From assembly GCF_022397955.1 (NCBI RefSeq), contig NZ_JAKEUQ010000036.1, positions 657 to 32,695 on the forward strand: a stretch of 32,039 bases of DNA, written 5' to 3'. Every line of letters starts with the position of its first letter. Position 1 is the stretch's first letter. Below, piece by piece: positions 7,747 through 15,764 of this stretch. The translations under genes and the position numbers were made by a program. Under the pieces are notes generated by a model. It saw nothing but the letters and a program-made list of their open reading frames with translations, did no database searches and was not told the DNA's origin. The stretch is from Vibrio sp. Isolate32. Its GTDB lineage: Bacteria; Pseudomonadota; Gammaproteobacteria; Enterobacterales; Vibrionaceae.

Positions 7747-8859
7747 ATGACGTTTGTTGATCGATTTAAACAGCTCAACTGGGATGACATTGGTATGTCG
7801 ATCTTCAGTAAAACGGCAGCGGATGTTGAACGTGCTCTGTGTAAACCCAAACGAGACTTAGAAGATTTTAAGGCTTTGATCTCTCCGGTGGCAGAACCTT
7901 ACTTAGAGCAGATGGCACAACAATCGTTGGCGTTAACACGTAAGCGATTTGGCAACACGATGTCGTTGTATATTCCTTTGTATCTATCTAACTTATGCGC
8001 GAATGCGTGTACGTATTGTGGTTTTTCTATGGAGAACCGCATCAAGCGTCGCACATTAACTTTAGATGAAATTGATGCTGAGAGTGCGGCCATTAAAAAG
8101 ATGAAGTTCGATAGCGTGTTGTTGGTTACCGGCGAACACGAAACAAAAGTTGGTATGAAATACTTTCGTGAGGTGTTGCCGAATATCAAAGCGCAATTTA
8201 ATTACCTCGCGATGGAAGTACAGCCGCTTGATCAAGATGACTACGCCGAGCTTAAAACACTAGGCTTAGACGCCGTGATGGTCTACCAAGAAACGTATAG
8301 TCCAAGCACCTACGCTGAACACCACTTGCGTGGTAACAAAATGGATTTTGAATACCGGCTTGAAACGCCCGATCGTTTGGCAAAGGCGGGTATTGATAAG
8401 ATAGGTATCGGTGCTTTGATTGGCTTAGAAGATTGGCGAACGGACTGCTTCTTCGTGGCTGCTCACCTGGATTACTTAGAGCGAACGTATTGGCAAACGC
8501 GCTACTCGATTTCATTCCCACGTCTTCGTCCTTGTGAGGGTGGTTTGCAACCTAAATCGATTATGAGTGATAAACAATTGGTGCAACTCATCTGTGCTTA
8601 TCGACTATTAAACCCAGAGGTTGAGTTGTCTCTTTCGACTCGTGAGTCAGCAACGTTCCGCGATAATGTGCTGCCGTTGGGTATCACTAGCATGTCAGCG
8701 GCATCAAAAACGCAACCTGGTGGCTATGCCTCTGGTGAGGAAGAGCTCGAGCAATTTGAGATAAGTGATGAGAGAAGTGCTGCTGATGTTGAAGCCATGA
8801 TTCGTCAACGTGGCTTCGATCCGGTGTGGCGAGATTGGCACAGCGCTTACTCTGGTTAA
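7747..8859 (+). CDS. thiH: Tyrosine lyase ThiH (radical SAM)
   Basis: A 370-residue radical-SAM enzyme that cleaves tyrosine to dehydroglycine and p-cresol for thiazole formation by ThiG. The radical-SAM cluster motif is CANACTYC (Cys84, Cys88, Cys91). The following GEHE and LAMEVQPL segments and the SFPRLRPCEGG stretch match ThiH. An oxygen-dependent ThiO is the alternative route in other bacteria, and its absence here implies use of ThiH. It is the last gene of the operon, with a parS site and a terminator downstream. Confidence 0.97.
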   Translation: MTFVDRFKQLNWDDIGMSIFSKTAADVERALCKPKRDLEDFKALISPVAEPYLEQMAQQSLALTRKRFGNTMSLYIPLYLSNLCANACTYCGFSMENRIKRRTLTLDEIDAESAAIKKMKFDSVLLVTGEHETKVGMKYFREVLPNIKAQFNYLAMEVQPLDQDDYAELKTLGLDAVMVYQETYSPSTYAEHHLRGNKMDFEYRLETPDRLAKAGIDKIGIGALIGLEDWRTDCFFVAAHLDYLERTYWQTRYSISFPRLRPCEGGLQPKSIMSDKQLVQLICAYRLLNPEVELSLSTRESATFRDNVLPLGITSMSAASKTQPGGYASGEEELEQFEISDERSAADVEAMIRQRGFDPVWRDWHSAYSG

Positions 8860-8875
8860 TTTGTACATTGGCTGA

Positions 8876-8891
8876 TGTTCCACGTGAAACA
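8876..8891 (+). other. parS centromere site 2 (after thiH)
   Basis: TGTTCCACGTGAAACA, an exact match to the known chromosomal ParB consensus NGTTNCACGTGAAACN, lengthened by flanking symmetric bases to TGATGTTCCACGTGAAACAT. It is intergenic, between thiH and its terminator, 3.7 kb from site 1 and 3.2 kb from site 3. Confidence 0.95.
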
Positions 8892-8914
8892 TCAGTGATG
8901 TGATATCGACATAT

Positions 8915-8944
8915 AAAAACGGCTACCTAAAGGTAGCCGTTTTT
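8915..8944. terminator. Bidirectional terminator between thiH and the aminopeptidase gene
   Basis: CGGCTACCT (8920-8928) pairs with AGGTAGCCG (8931-8939). A run of five A precedes the stem and a T run follows, so it can end both the rightward thi transcript and the leftward aminopeptidase transcript. Confidence 0.92.
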
Positions 8945-8995
8945 ATATCTAACTTAGCTAAAATGGTTTGGCTAAGTTATCTATCCAGTTAGGCA

Positions 8996-10786
8996 CTAAG
9001 CGTGAGCTAGTGGCGTTGTTGCTCGGCGTAGCCACTCTAACGTATCACCTTCAACTAGTGGGCTTACATCATTCCATACTTTTTGATGGTAATCGTTTAG
9101 CCATGCAAGTTCCGGACGTGTCAGTAGATCGACGTTGATGTTGCGCTTATCGATAGGGCAACGTGTTAGCGATTCAAACGTTAGCACTGAGAAGTCACCT
9201 TGAGTTGGAAGCTCAACAACCAGCTCTAAGTTTTCGATGCGGATACCAAACTCATCGGCACGGTAGTAACCCGGCTCATTTGATAACACCATGCCTTCAA
9301 CAAGAGGAACGTCGATCAGCTTTTTAGAGATACTTTGCGGACCTTCATGAACACTTAGGAAGTGGCCAACACCGTGACCAGTACCGTGGTCATAGTCGAA
9401 GCCTTCCGCCCATAAGTGCTGACGCGCTAGGATATCCAGTTGGAAACCACGAGTACCTTGTGGGAAGCGTGCGCGAGCAATTCCGATGTGACCCTTAAGT
9501 GCAAGAGTGAACTGTTGAATCATCTCTTCGCTTGGCTGGCCAATTGCGATAGTACGTGTGATGTCTGTTGTGCCATCTAAGTACTGACCGCCTGAATCGA
9601 CTAGGTATAGCGTATTCATTTCTAGCTGACCCGGCTCAGGCTGGTTCTCATGGTTGTAGTGACACATGGCTGCGTTTCCACCTGCCGCTGAAATTGTGTC
9701 AAAACTGAGGTCCATCAGAGTTGGATCTTGCTCACGGAATGACTGTACTTTGTCAGCTAATACCGCTTCGTTATGCAGGTTACCTTGCGCGACTTCTGCA
9801 TCAATCCAAGATAGGAATTTTGCCATCGCCACGCCATCACGGATGTGACATGCTTTCATGCCCGCAATTTCAGTTTCGTTCTTAGCGGCTTTTGGCATTA
9901 GGCATGGGTCAGCGGCTTCAATGATATGGGCACCAGCGTTTTGTAGAACAAGCGTGTACCAAGCATTGCTTGTGCCTGAATCAACTGACACATTCTTACC
10001 CTCTAAAGATTGAAGGCGAGCTTCAAGCTCTGATGGGTGAGAAACACGGATACCATTACCAACGTGTGCTTCGAAGCCTGCAGGGATACGAGCTGGGTCT
10101 AAGAAGAAATCGACACTTTCATCGGCGTGAATGATGGCGTTAGATAACACGACTGGCAGGCGAGACACGTCTAAACCACGAATGTTGAGTAACCAGCAGA
10201 TTGAATCCAGTTCAGTAAGGATAGCGGCATCAGCACCTTTGGATTTTAGTAGGCCTGCAATTTCAGCGCGTTTGCTTTCACTTGATTGGCCAACGGCGTC
10301 AGTTGCCATGAGGCGAACGTCAGATACAACAGGCTCTGGGCGATCAGACCAAAGCTCATCAATCGGGTTTGCTGTTAATGTGGTAAGTTCTACTTTATCA
10401 GCCAGTTTAGCTTGTGCGCCTTTCAACCAAGCGGCTGTGTGCATGCGTGGGTCAAACGCAACTTTACTGCCTTGCGCTAGTGAATTGATGATCCAATCTA
10501 AAGCTGGTTCTTCAATAAGGTGGCGATACTCAAATAGCTCACCAGGTACTTGTTTACGAACCTGAACGGTATAGCGACCATCAACAAAAATCGCCGCGTT
10601 TTCACGTGTGATAACAGCCGCACCTGCAGAACCAGTGAAACCGGTTAGCCAGTGAAGTCGCTCGTTATGGGCAGGAACGTATTCACCTAGGTATTCATCT
10701 TCGTGTGGAATGATAACAGCATCTAGGTGGTTTGCTTCAAGCCAAGCTCGAACCGCAGTAACGCGTTCCTCAGTGATATTGTGCAT
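8996..10786 (-). CDS. Xaa-Pro aminopeptidase (M24B, long form)
   Basis: A 596-residue aminopeptidase P that removes N-terminal residues preceding proline. It has the three-part layout of the long eukaryotic-like form: two creatinase-like N-terminal domains (about 1-300), the pita-bread catalytic domain (about 310-530) and a C-terminal extension. Metal ligands fall at Asp397, Asp408, His471 (GHGVGHF), Glu504 (SNEPGYY) and Glu518 (GIRIEN), with the spacing of the human enzyme. No signal peptide is seen, so it is cytosolic. E. coli PepP is about 440 residues, so the symbol pepP is not transferred. AAGGA precedes the ATG. It lies downstream of a LysR gene on the same strand. Confidence 0.93.
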   Translation of the reverse strand: MHNITEERVTAVRAWLEANHLDAVIIPHEDEYLGEYVPAHNERLHWLTGFTGSAGAAVITRENAAIFVDGRYTVQVRKQVPGELFEYRHLIEEPALDWIINSLAQGSKVAFDPRMHTAAWLKGAQAKLADKVELTTLTANPIDELWSDRPEPVVSDVRLMATDAVGQSSESKRAEIAGLLKSKGADAAILTELDSICWLLNIRGLDVSRLPVVLSNAIIHADESVDFFLDPARIPAGFEAHVGNGIRVSHPSELEARLQSLEGKNVSVDSGTSNAWYTLVLQNAGAHIIEAADPCLMPKAAKNETEIAGMKACHIRDGVAMAKFLSWIDAEVAQGNLHNEAVLADKVQSFREQDPTLMDLSFDTISAAGGNAAMCHYNHENQPEPGQLEMNTLYLVDSGGQYLDGTTDITRTIAIGQPSEEMIQQFTLALKGHIGIARARFPQGTRGFQLDILARQHLWAEGFDYDHGTGHGVGHFLSVHEGPQSISKKLIDVPLVEGMVLSNEPGYYRADEFGIRIENLELVVELPTQGDFSVLTFESLTRCPIDKRNINVDLLTRPELAWLNDYHQKVWNDVSPLVEGDTLEWLRRATTPLAHA

Positions 10787-10908
10787 CTGTGTTTATCCTT
10801 ATTGTTCGGGTCCTTGTTAACACTCACAGCCGATATACCTGTGAGGGGACTTATTAGGTCAATAAGCTAGCGCTTTTGTTCGTTTGCTGCAAATGCTGTA
10901 CGCCATTT

Positions 10909-11850
10909 TTATCTGAGGTGCAGAGTTTTTTCTTTGATGATATCTCGCAACCAAGTTAAGGCTGGGTCGTTTTCTCTATCACGGTGCCAAAACAGAGTGT
11001 ATGCCATTGGTGGAAATTCCATTGGCAGAGGCACAACCACTAAGTCGAGCTGTTTCGCAACAAGATGGGTGAAGTGGCTTGGTGCGGTAAATACAAAGTC
11101 GGTGTAGGTACATAGGCTCGCCGCGCTGTTGAAGTCGGGCACTGAGATAGCGATGTCGCGTTGATGACCGAGGTCTGCCAACTTGTAGTCGAGTAGCCAA
11201 CGATCATTACCATCACACCTTACTTGAACATGGCGCTGTGCCAGATAGGTTTCTAGATCCCATTGACCACTTAAAGCGGGGTGGTTGCGCCTCAATACGC
11301 ACATCTGCGCGTCGCGGTAGATCTCTTGTTCGCAGATATCATCTGGTGGCAGCATGGTCAGGCGTGCATCGTTGATGTCGATGTCTTTGCCTGTAAGGCC
11401 GATATCCAACTCACCAAGTTGTAACTTCTTAAAAGTTTGTTCTGTCCAAGCGTGGGTGTTGATATTTACCTTCGGCGCTTGGCGAAAGATCGCTGGTAAG
11501 AAGTGAGGAAGAATCAACGGGTAGACACTTTCAACTGCTGCAATATGAAAACTGTGGTCACTATTGTTGGGAATGAATGTCTCAGGCTGGGTAAGCACAT
11601 CAAGTTGATTGATCAGTGTTTCCAACCGTGGTTTTAGGAATACTGCTTTGGGGGTTGGGCGTAGGCCATGTGCACTTCGCGTGAAAAGAGGATCATTAAA
11701 TTGCTCGCGAAGTTTGGCCAATGACTTACTCACTGCTGACTGGCTTAGGCACAATCGATGCGCAGTACGCGTAACACTTAGCTCTTCCATTAGCACCTGC
11801 AAGCAAACCAGTAGATTAAGGTCGAGGCGCGATAGTTTCTCGATATTCAT
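10909..11850 (-). CDS. LysR-family transcriptional regulator
   Basis: A 313-residue LysR-type regulator. The N-terminal winged helix-turn-helix (about 9-68) shows LDLNLLVCLQVLMEELSVTR, then AAHRLCLSQSAVSKSL-like spacing with TPKA at the end. The rest is the periplasmic-binding-fold effector domain. The LDLNLL start and the FVFTAP stretch near the C terminus recall the NodD/LeuO-like subgroup. It is divergent from the MFS exporter gene, its most likely target along with its own promoter, and it lies 122 nt upstream of the aminopeptidase gene. The ligand is unknown. Confidence 0.9.
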   Translation of the reverse strand: MNIEKLSRLDLNLLVCLQVLMEELSVTRTAHRLCLSQSAVSKSLAKLREQFNDPLFTRSAHGLRPTPKAVFLKPRLETLINQLDVLTQPETFIPNNSDHSFHIAAVESVYPLILPHFLPAIFRQAPKVNINTHAWTEQTFKKLQLGELDIGLTGKDIDINDARLTMLPPDDICEQEIYRDAQMCVLRRNHPALSGQWDLETYLAQRHVQVRCDGNDRWLLDYKLADLGHQRDIAISVPDFNSAASLCTYTDFVFTAPSHFTHLVAKQLDLVVVPLPMEFPPMAYTLFWHRDRENDPALTWLRDIIKEKTLHLR

Positions 11851-11951
11851 GTGAGTTTCCTTATTGGAATAATGCTAATGATTATATGCCATTTTTGTTC
11901 ATATCTTTAGTTGGTTATTATGCACCTAAATTAACTCATCCGGAGAATCTT

Positions 11952-13151
11952 GTGCCTTCTAACGCGCTTCCAACCCCTAGTAAACTGCAGGTTGCTTTAT
12001 TGGCAATGCTGGTTCTTTTTAGCCCTTTGGCTATTGATATCTACCTTCCAGCTCTGCCACAGATTTCGACAGCGTTTCACGTGGAACATGCACTAGCACA
12101 AGATACGATCACTTGGTTTTTGTTTGCTATGGGTGTCGGCCAGCTATTTGCCGGCCCTTTGGCGGACAAGCTAGGACGTCGAACCGTTGCATTGGGAGGT
12201 GTTAGTATCTATGCATTGAGTGCTTGCTTGGCGTGGGCAGCTCAATCGATTGATATGATGCTAATAGCTCGGCTGTTACAAGGCTTAGGAGCTTGTGCGA
12301 CTTCTGTGGCAGCCTTTGCAACGGTTCGCGATCTATTTGGTCCAGAGAAGAGTGGCCGAATGATCAGCTACCTAAATGGCGCTATTTGCTTTATTCCTGC
12401 ATTGGCACCGATTCTTGGCGCTTGGCTAACTCATCAATTTGGCTGGCGTTCGAACTTCAGCTTTATGGCGGGTTTTGCAGTCGTTGTCGGTACTATCTTA
12501 TTCTTCCAAATGAAAGAGTCGAACCCGGTGACGGAAAAGGTAGCGGTGTTCAAACTAGAGCGCTACTGGTCAGTATTAAAAACACCTTCATTCCTATTCC
12601 ATGCAACTCTATGTTTGATGGCGATGGCAGTGATCCTCGCTTATGTAACCTCAGCACCGGTTGTTTTGATGGAGAACCTTGGCTTAACTATGAAAGAGTT
12701 TACCTTCTGGTTCGGAGTGAATGCTGCAATTAATATCGCGGCTGCATTTACGGCTCCTAAATTTATGGACCGCTTTGGTACCTATAAAGCACTGGTTGTT
12801 GGTATCTCAATGCTAGGTTTAGCGGGCGTGATTATGTTGGTGCTAGCAGAGCATGTGACTCCAATCGCATTCATGCTTCCTATCTTCTTATCATCTGTTG
12901 GCTTTGCTTGGATTCTAGGTGCGGCTGCAGGTAAAGCGTTGGAACCATTTGGTGATCGTGCGGGTACAGCAGCAGCGCTATTAGGTTTATTCCAAATGAG
13001 CGGTTCGGGCTTACTTGTCGGCACCATGCAACGCCTTGATTTAACTTCACAAGAGATGATTGCGTTACAAATGTTCCTGATTGTTCCTGCGCTATTCGTG
13101 TTGGCGAGCAAGTCTGGTAAGTCGTGGCATGCAACGTTTGCAAAGGCATAA
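11952..13151 (+). CDS. MFS drug exporter, Bcr/CflA family
   Basis: A 399-residue inner-membrane transporter with about 12 hydrophobic helices. SPLAIDIYLPALPQI in the first helix is the Bcr/CflA signature, and GPLADKLGRR in the loop between helices 2 and 3 is MFS motif A. The family exports drugs or small metabolites in exchange for protons. A GTG at 11952 with GGAGA 5 nt upstream is preferred. An in-frame ATG at 11886 would add 22 residues but has no visible ribosome binding site. A parS site lies within codons for Ala-Phe-His-Val-Glu-His near residue 42. The gene diverges from the LysR regulator, which may control it. Confidence 0.88.
   Translation: MPSNALPTPSKLQVALLAMLVLFSPLAIDIYLPALPQISTAFHVEHALAQDTITWFLFAMGVGQLFAGPLADKLGRRTVALGGVSIYALSACLAWAAQSIDMMLIARLLQGLGACATSVAAFATVRDLFGPEKSGRMISYLNGAICFIPALAPILGAWLTHQFGWRSNFSFMAGFAVVVGTILFFQMKESNPVTEKVAVFKLERYWSVLKTPSFLFHATLCLMAMAVILAYVTSAPVVLMENLGLTMKEFTFWFGVNAAINIAAAFTAPKFMDRFGTYKALVVGISMLGLAGVIMLVLAEHVTPIAFMLPIFLSSVGFAWILGAAAGKALEPFGDRAGTAAALLGLFQMSGSGLLVGTMQRLDLTSQEMIALQMFLIVPALFVLASKSGKSWHATFAKA
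12073..12088 (-). other. parS centromere site 3 (inside the MFS gene)
   Basis: CGTTTCACGTGGAACA. Its reverse complement fits NGTTNCACGTGAAACN at every fixed position. The reading frame differs from that of site 1 (here Phe-His-Val-Glu-His), so the shared bases cannot come from protein conservation. Confidence 0.92.
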
Positions 13152-13254
13152 GCAATAAGGGTGGCAAAATATACAAATGGCGGTTTGCGAAACGTTAAAA
13201 CATGGTATATTTGTCACTCATTGAAACGTAAGTCTCCAACGGAAAAATACTGTA

Positions 13255-13536
13255 ATGTCATTAACAACCTACGAAATGGCGCGCGTCTTAGAACAAATGG
13301 AAGATGCACCTGAAAAGGTTATGTTTGGTAAATTGCTTAAAGAGCTAGGCAACCAAAGTGAAGAGCGTATTCGCAGTGCGGCAAAACAAGTTCCAATTGA
13401 TACTTTGCGAGATATCATCTACCAATTTCAGCGTGTGGTAGAGTCTCGTAAAGGTGAACAAGTTCAGCTATTAGCAAAAGAGCTAGCAGAGCAAGGCATC
13501 TCGGCTGAAGAGCTTCAGGCTTTTCTAGAAAAGTAA
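13255..13536 (+). CDS. tsrA: H-NS-like global regulator TsrA
   Basis: A 93-residue, charged, mostly helical protein. The C-terminal half (about 48-92, IDTLRDIIYQFQRVVESRKG and on to the EL-rich end) resembles the H-NS oligomerisation region. No H-NS DNA-binding motif (TWTG-GR-P) is present. In V. cholerae the gene after the same thi / aminopeptidase / LysR / MFS series is, from memory, VC0070 (tsrA), a small H-NS-like repressor of type VI secretion and virulence genes. Size and gene order both fit. The call rests on this synteny plus composition, not on an alignment. The ATG has only a weak purine stretch (CGGAAAAA) upstream. A bidirectional terminator follows. Confidence 0.78.
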   Translation: MSLTTYEMARVLEQMEDAPEKVMFGKLLKELGNQSEERIRSAAKQVPIDTLRDIIYQFQRVVESRKGEQVQLLAKELAEQGISAEELQAFLEK

Positions 13537-13556
13537 GCTTACCCCAGTTAAAAAAG

Positions 13557-13581
13557 AAACCACTCAATTGAGTGGTTTTTT
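13557..13581. terminator. Bidirectional terminator between tsrA and the hvf operon
   Basis: AAACCACTCA (13557-13566) pairs with TGAGTGGTTT (13569-13578). T bases follow on the plus strand and the stem opens with A bases, so it can serve both converging units. Confidence 0.9.
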
Positions 13582-13606
13582 GCGTTTGGGGTTATCTATC
13601 TTTTAG

Positions 13607-14065
13607 CTAGCCTCTAAATTGCGCCTTCAAAACTCTATCTAATGAAAAAGGCCCAGCACCCCATACGATGACGATAAGAATCATCAATCCCCAAAGTTGG
13701 TGGTCGTAGAACCCTTGATCCCACAGTACTGGGTAAGAGACGACAGCAATAATGTTGAAAACAAAAAGAGCGGCGGCCATCGGGCGTGTTAACAAACCAA
13801 GTGCCAAGAATACCGGAAGAATTAATTCAGCAGCTGTTCCCATATAGGCCGCTAATTCCCATGGTAATAGAGGCACCTGATATTCCAATTCGAACAAGTA
13901 GAGGGTGCTATCCCAAGTGGCTATCTTGGTTAGCCCAGAGTTGAAGAATACCCACGCTACCCAAAGGCGACAGAAAAGAAGCAGCACTGGGACGAAAAGT
14001 GCCTGAGATTTCTCAATCAAATTGTCGTATTGAGCCATCATGTTTGTGACTGTGTTGTTATCCAT
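13607..14065 (-). CDS. DoxX-family membrane protein (HvfD/BufD-like)
   Basis: A 152-residue inner-membrane protein with about four hydrophobic helices. It carries DoxX-family features: RLWVAWVFFNSGLTKI near the first helix, AELILPVFLALGLLTR in the middle and DHQLWGLMILIVIVWGAGPFS at the end. The start at 14065 is chosen because GGAGA lies just upstream; earlier in-frame Met codons lie inside the preceding gene. One base separates it from the DUF2063 gene. DoxX genes often close bufferin/Hvf-type operons. The role of the protein there is not established, with membrane redox or copper handling suggested by context. Confidence 0.85.
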   Translation of the reverse strand: MDNNTVTNMMAQYDNLIEKSQALFVPVLLLFCRLWVAWVFFNSGLTKIATWDSTLYLFELEYQVPLLPWELAAYMGTAAELILPVFLALGLLTRPMAAALFVFNIIAVVSYPVLWDQGFYDHQLWGLMILIVIVWGAGPFSLDRVLKAQFRG

Positions 14066-14066
14066 A

Positions 14067-14834
14067 TTATGTCTCCAATTCATCATTGATTGAAAAACCT
14101 GAGATGACGTTGAGCGCCATGACAGCATTCAGATGTTGCAGTAGTGAAGGCGTTACCTTTCCGAGCGCTTTACCAGATTGAAGTTCAATCAGCAGTTGGT
14201 GGCACTCATCGGTTAGGCTGTGGCTTTCGAGTTGTGAATTCTCAGCTCGGATGAGTATCCCAAACTCTGCGCGATTGATGTCTAACCCTTCCAGTTGCTG
14301 TTGGTAGATAGCGTGTTCAAGCGCTATTACGGCATAGCAAGAATCGAATAGCGTTACCGAATCCTTGAGGTGGAAAACTAAGGCGCCTTGCCGCTCTTGT
14401 GGCACGGAAGCTAAACAGGAGAGAGGCTGTTGGTTCGGGGGAGTTGCACACGCGTGTCTCGCTAAACTGTCCTTTTGCCATTCATAGCGTGCCACTTCAC
14501 TAAGATAAGGTGCTGTCTCTACAACCGAAGAAAAGGCTTGTATGTTTTGTTCGAAGTGCTCGCCATAACCACTGACATCCCCAGAGGTCGATGGGTAACT
14601 AAGAACATGTTGACGCGCCATTTGTTGGAAGCACTCTTCACCAACTAACATCTCAGTCAGTGGGTAAGTCGCAGCAAGAACTTCGCTCAAGCTAATCACA
14701 AAGTTATTGCGATAAATTTGGATGCGTTGCTGATCGCTAAAATGATCGCTCACGATGTCGCAGTGCTCACCGTCATTTTGATAGCGCAGTGCATTCGCAA
14801 ATTCGGATTGAACATCCGCTAGGGAGTAGCTCAT
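14067..14834 (-). CDS. DUF2063 partner protein (HvfC/BufC-like)
   Basis: A 255-residue protein of the DUF2063 family. The N-terminal helical region carries the family hallmark RIQIYRNNF followed by LAATYPLTEMLVGEECFQQM. In known MNIO systems (MbnC, HvfC, BufC) this partner binds the precursor peptide and presents it to the DUF692 enzyme. The ATG overlaps the stop of the MNIO gene by 4 nt (ATGA), with GGAG upstream, and the stop is 1 nt from the DoxX start, so all three are translationally coupled. Confidence 0.87.
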   Translation of the reverse strand: MSYSLADVQSEFANALRYQNDGEHCDIVSDHFSDQQRIQIYRNNFVISLSEVLAATYPLTEMLVGEECFQQMARQHVLSYPSTSGDVSGYGEHFEQNIQAFSSVVETAPYLSEVARYEWQKDSLARHACATPPNQQPLSCLASVPQERQGALVFHLKDSVTLFDSCYAVIALEHAIYQQQLEGLDINRAEFGILIRAENSQLESHSLTDECHQLLIELQSGKALGKVTPSLLQHLNAVMALNVISGFSINDELET

Positions 14835-15685
14835 GAGGCGCGACTCCTTTGATTGTCATGTTGATATAGCTTTTCACTGGCTTTGGCAGCCTCTGCCAAT
14901 AGAATTTGTGGCTCTGGAATATCTAAATCCCACTCAATCAAGGTATAGCGAGAGCCATGTTGCTCTATCCACTGAGTGTAAAGTTGCCACACTTCATCAC
15001 AGACGGGTTTGCTGTGCGTGTCTATCCAAATCTCACCTTGCTCGAGCTTCTTTTTGGTAAAACCTGCCAAGTGAATCTCTTCCACTTGGTTTGCTGGTAT
15101 GCCATTGAGATACTCTTCACAGCTAAAGCCATGATTAAACGATGAGACGAAAATATTATTGAAATCGAGCAGTAGGCGACACTCGGTACGCTTTTGTACC
15201 TCAGCCAAAAACTCCCATTCTGGAATCGTTGAATGCTTGAAGGCAAGGTAGCTTGATGGATTCTCAATTAACATAGGACGTTGCAGACCGTCTTGAACCT
15301 CGATGACGTTACGGCAGAAGACATCCAACGCTTCTTCGGTATAAGGCAGAGGTAGTAGGTCATTAAAGTAGTGACCGCCAGTTTGGCTCCAACTCAAATG
15401 ATCAGAAACCAGGAAGGGTTCGATATCATCAATAAGTGTTTTGAGTTGCAGTAAGTGCTGTTGGTTGATTCGTTCAACAGAACCAAGAGACAACCCGACA
15501 CCATGACAGCTTATGTGGTGATGATTGCGAATCTCTCGGAGTTGTTGGCGCTGTGAAGAATGAGGCAAGAAGTAGTTTTCGCTGTGAACCTCTAACCAAC
15601 TTACCAAATCAGAATTCTGGTTGAAGAAATCTAAGTGCGGTGTTCTAAGGCCAACCCCTGCATTGGGGTGAAGAGTTTGAGTCAC
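14831..15685 (-). CDS. MNIO (DUF692) peptide-modifying oxygenase, HvfB/BufB-like
   Basis: A 284-residue TIM-barrel enzyme of the multinuclear non-heme iron-dependent oxidative enzyme family (formerly DUF692, as MbnB). Family segments with likely metal ligands are EVHSENYF, CHGVGLSLGS, SDHLSW, LIENPSSYL, LLLDFNNIFVS, EIHLAGF, DTHSKPV and EWDLDIPE. Known members oxidise cysteines of a ribosomal peptide to copper-binding heterocycles. The start is GTG at 15685 with AGGAGA 6 nt upstream. The gene follows the four-cysteine precursor gene after a 79-nt spacer with a strong hairpin. Confidence 0.92.
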   Translation of the reverse strand: MTQTLHPNAGVGLRTPHLDFFNQNSDLVSWLEVHSENYFLPHSSQRQQLREIRNHHHISCHGVGLSLGSVERINQQHLLQLKTLIDDIEPFLVSDHLSWSQTGGHYFNDLLPLPYTEEALDVFCRNVIEVQDGLQRPMLIENPSSYLAFKHSTIPEWEFLAEVQKRTECRLLLDFNNIFVSSFNHGFSCEEYLNGIPANQVEEIHLAGFTKKKLEQGEIWIDTHSKPVCDEVWQLYTQWIEQHGSRYTLIEWDLDIPEPQILLAEAAKASEKLYQHDNQRSRAS

Positions 15686-15710
15686 AACGATTCTCCTAAT
15701 AGGTAGTGGA

Positions 15711-15733
15711 GGTGAGCTGGTATTCAGCTCACC
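15711..15733 (-). other. Intercistronic hairpin between precursor and modifying-enzyme genes
   Basis: GGTGAGCTG and CAGCTCACC form a perfect 9-bp stem with a 5-nt loop. On the transcribed (minus) strand no T run follows, so it is not a classical terminator. A structure here could protect the 3' end of the short precursor mRNA and allow more precursor than enzyme to be made. This function is inferred from position. Confidence 0.6.
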
Positions 15734-15764
15734 ATACTTAGTGGTTCAGTTATGCCTTCAGGCA

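Noticed and set aside
8704..8892. Minus-strand frame beginning MFHVEH after thiH
   Set aside because: It runs antisense into thiH and its first codons are simply parS site 2.
10603..10608. CACGTG as a fourth parS site
   Set aside because: Flanking bases do not fit GTTN...NAAC; only the central hexamer is shared. The same is true of CACGTG at 17737-17742.
11861..11885. LysR operator (T-N11-A) in the LysR-MFS intergenic region
   Set aside because: ATTGG and CTAAT words give only an imperfect dyad; too weak to list as a site.
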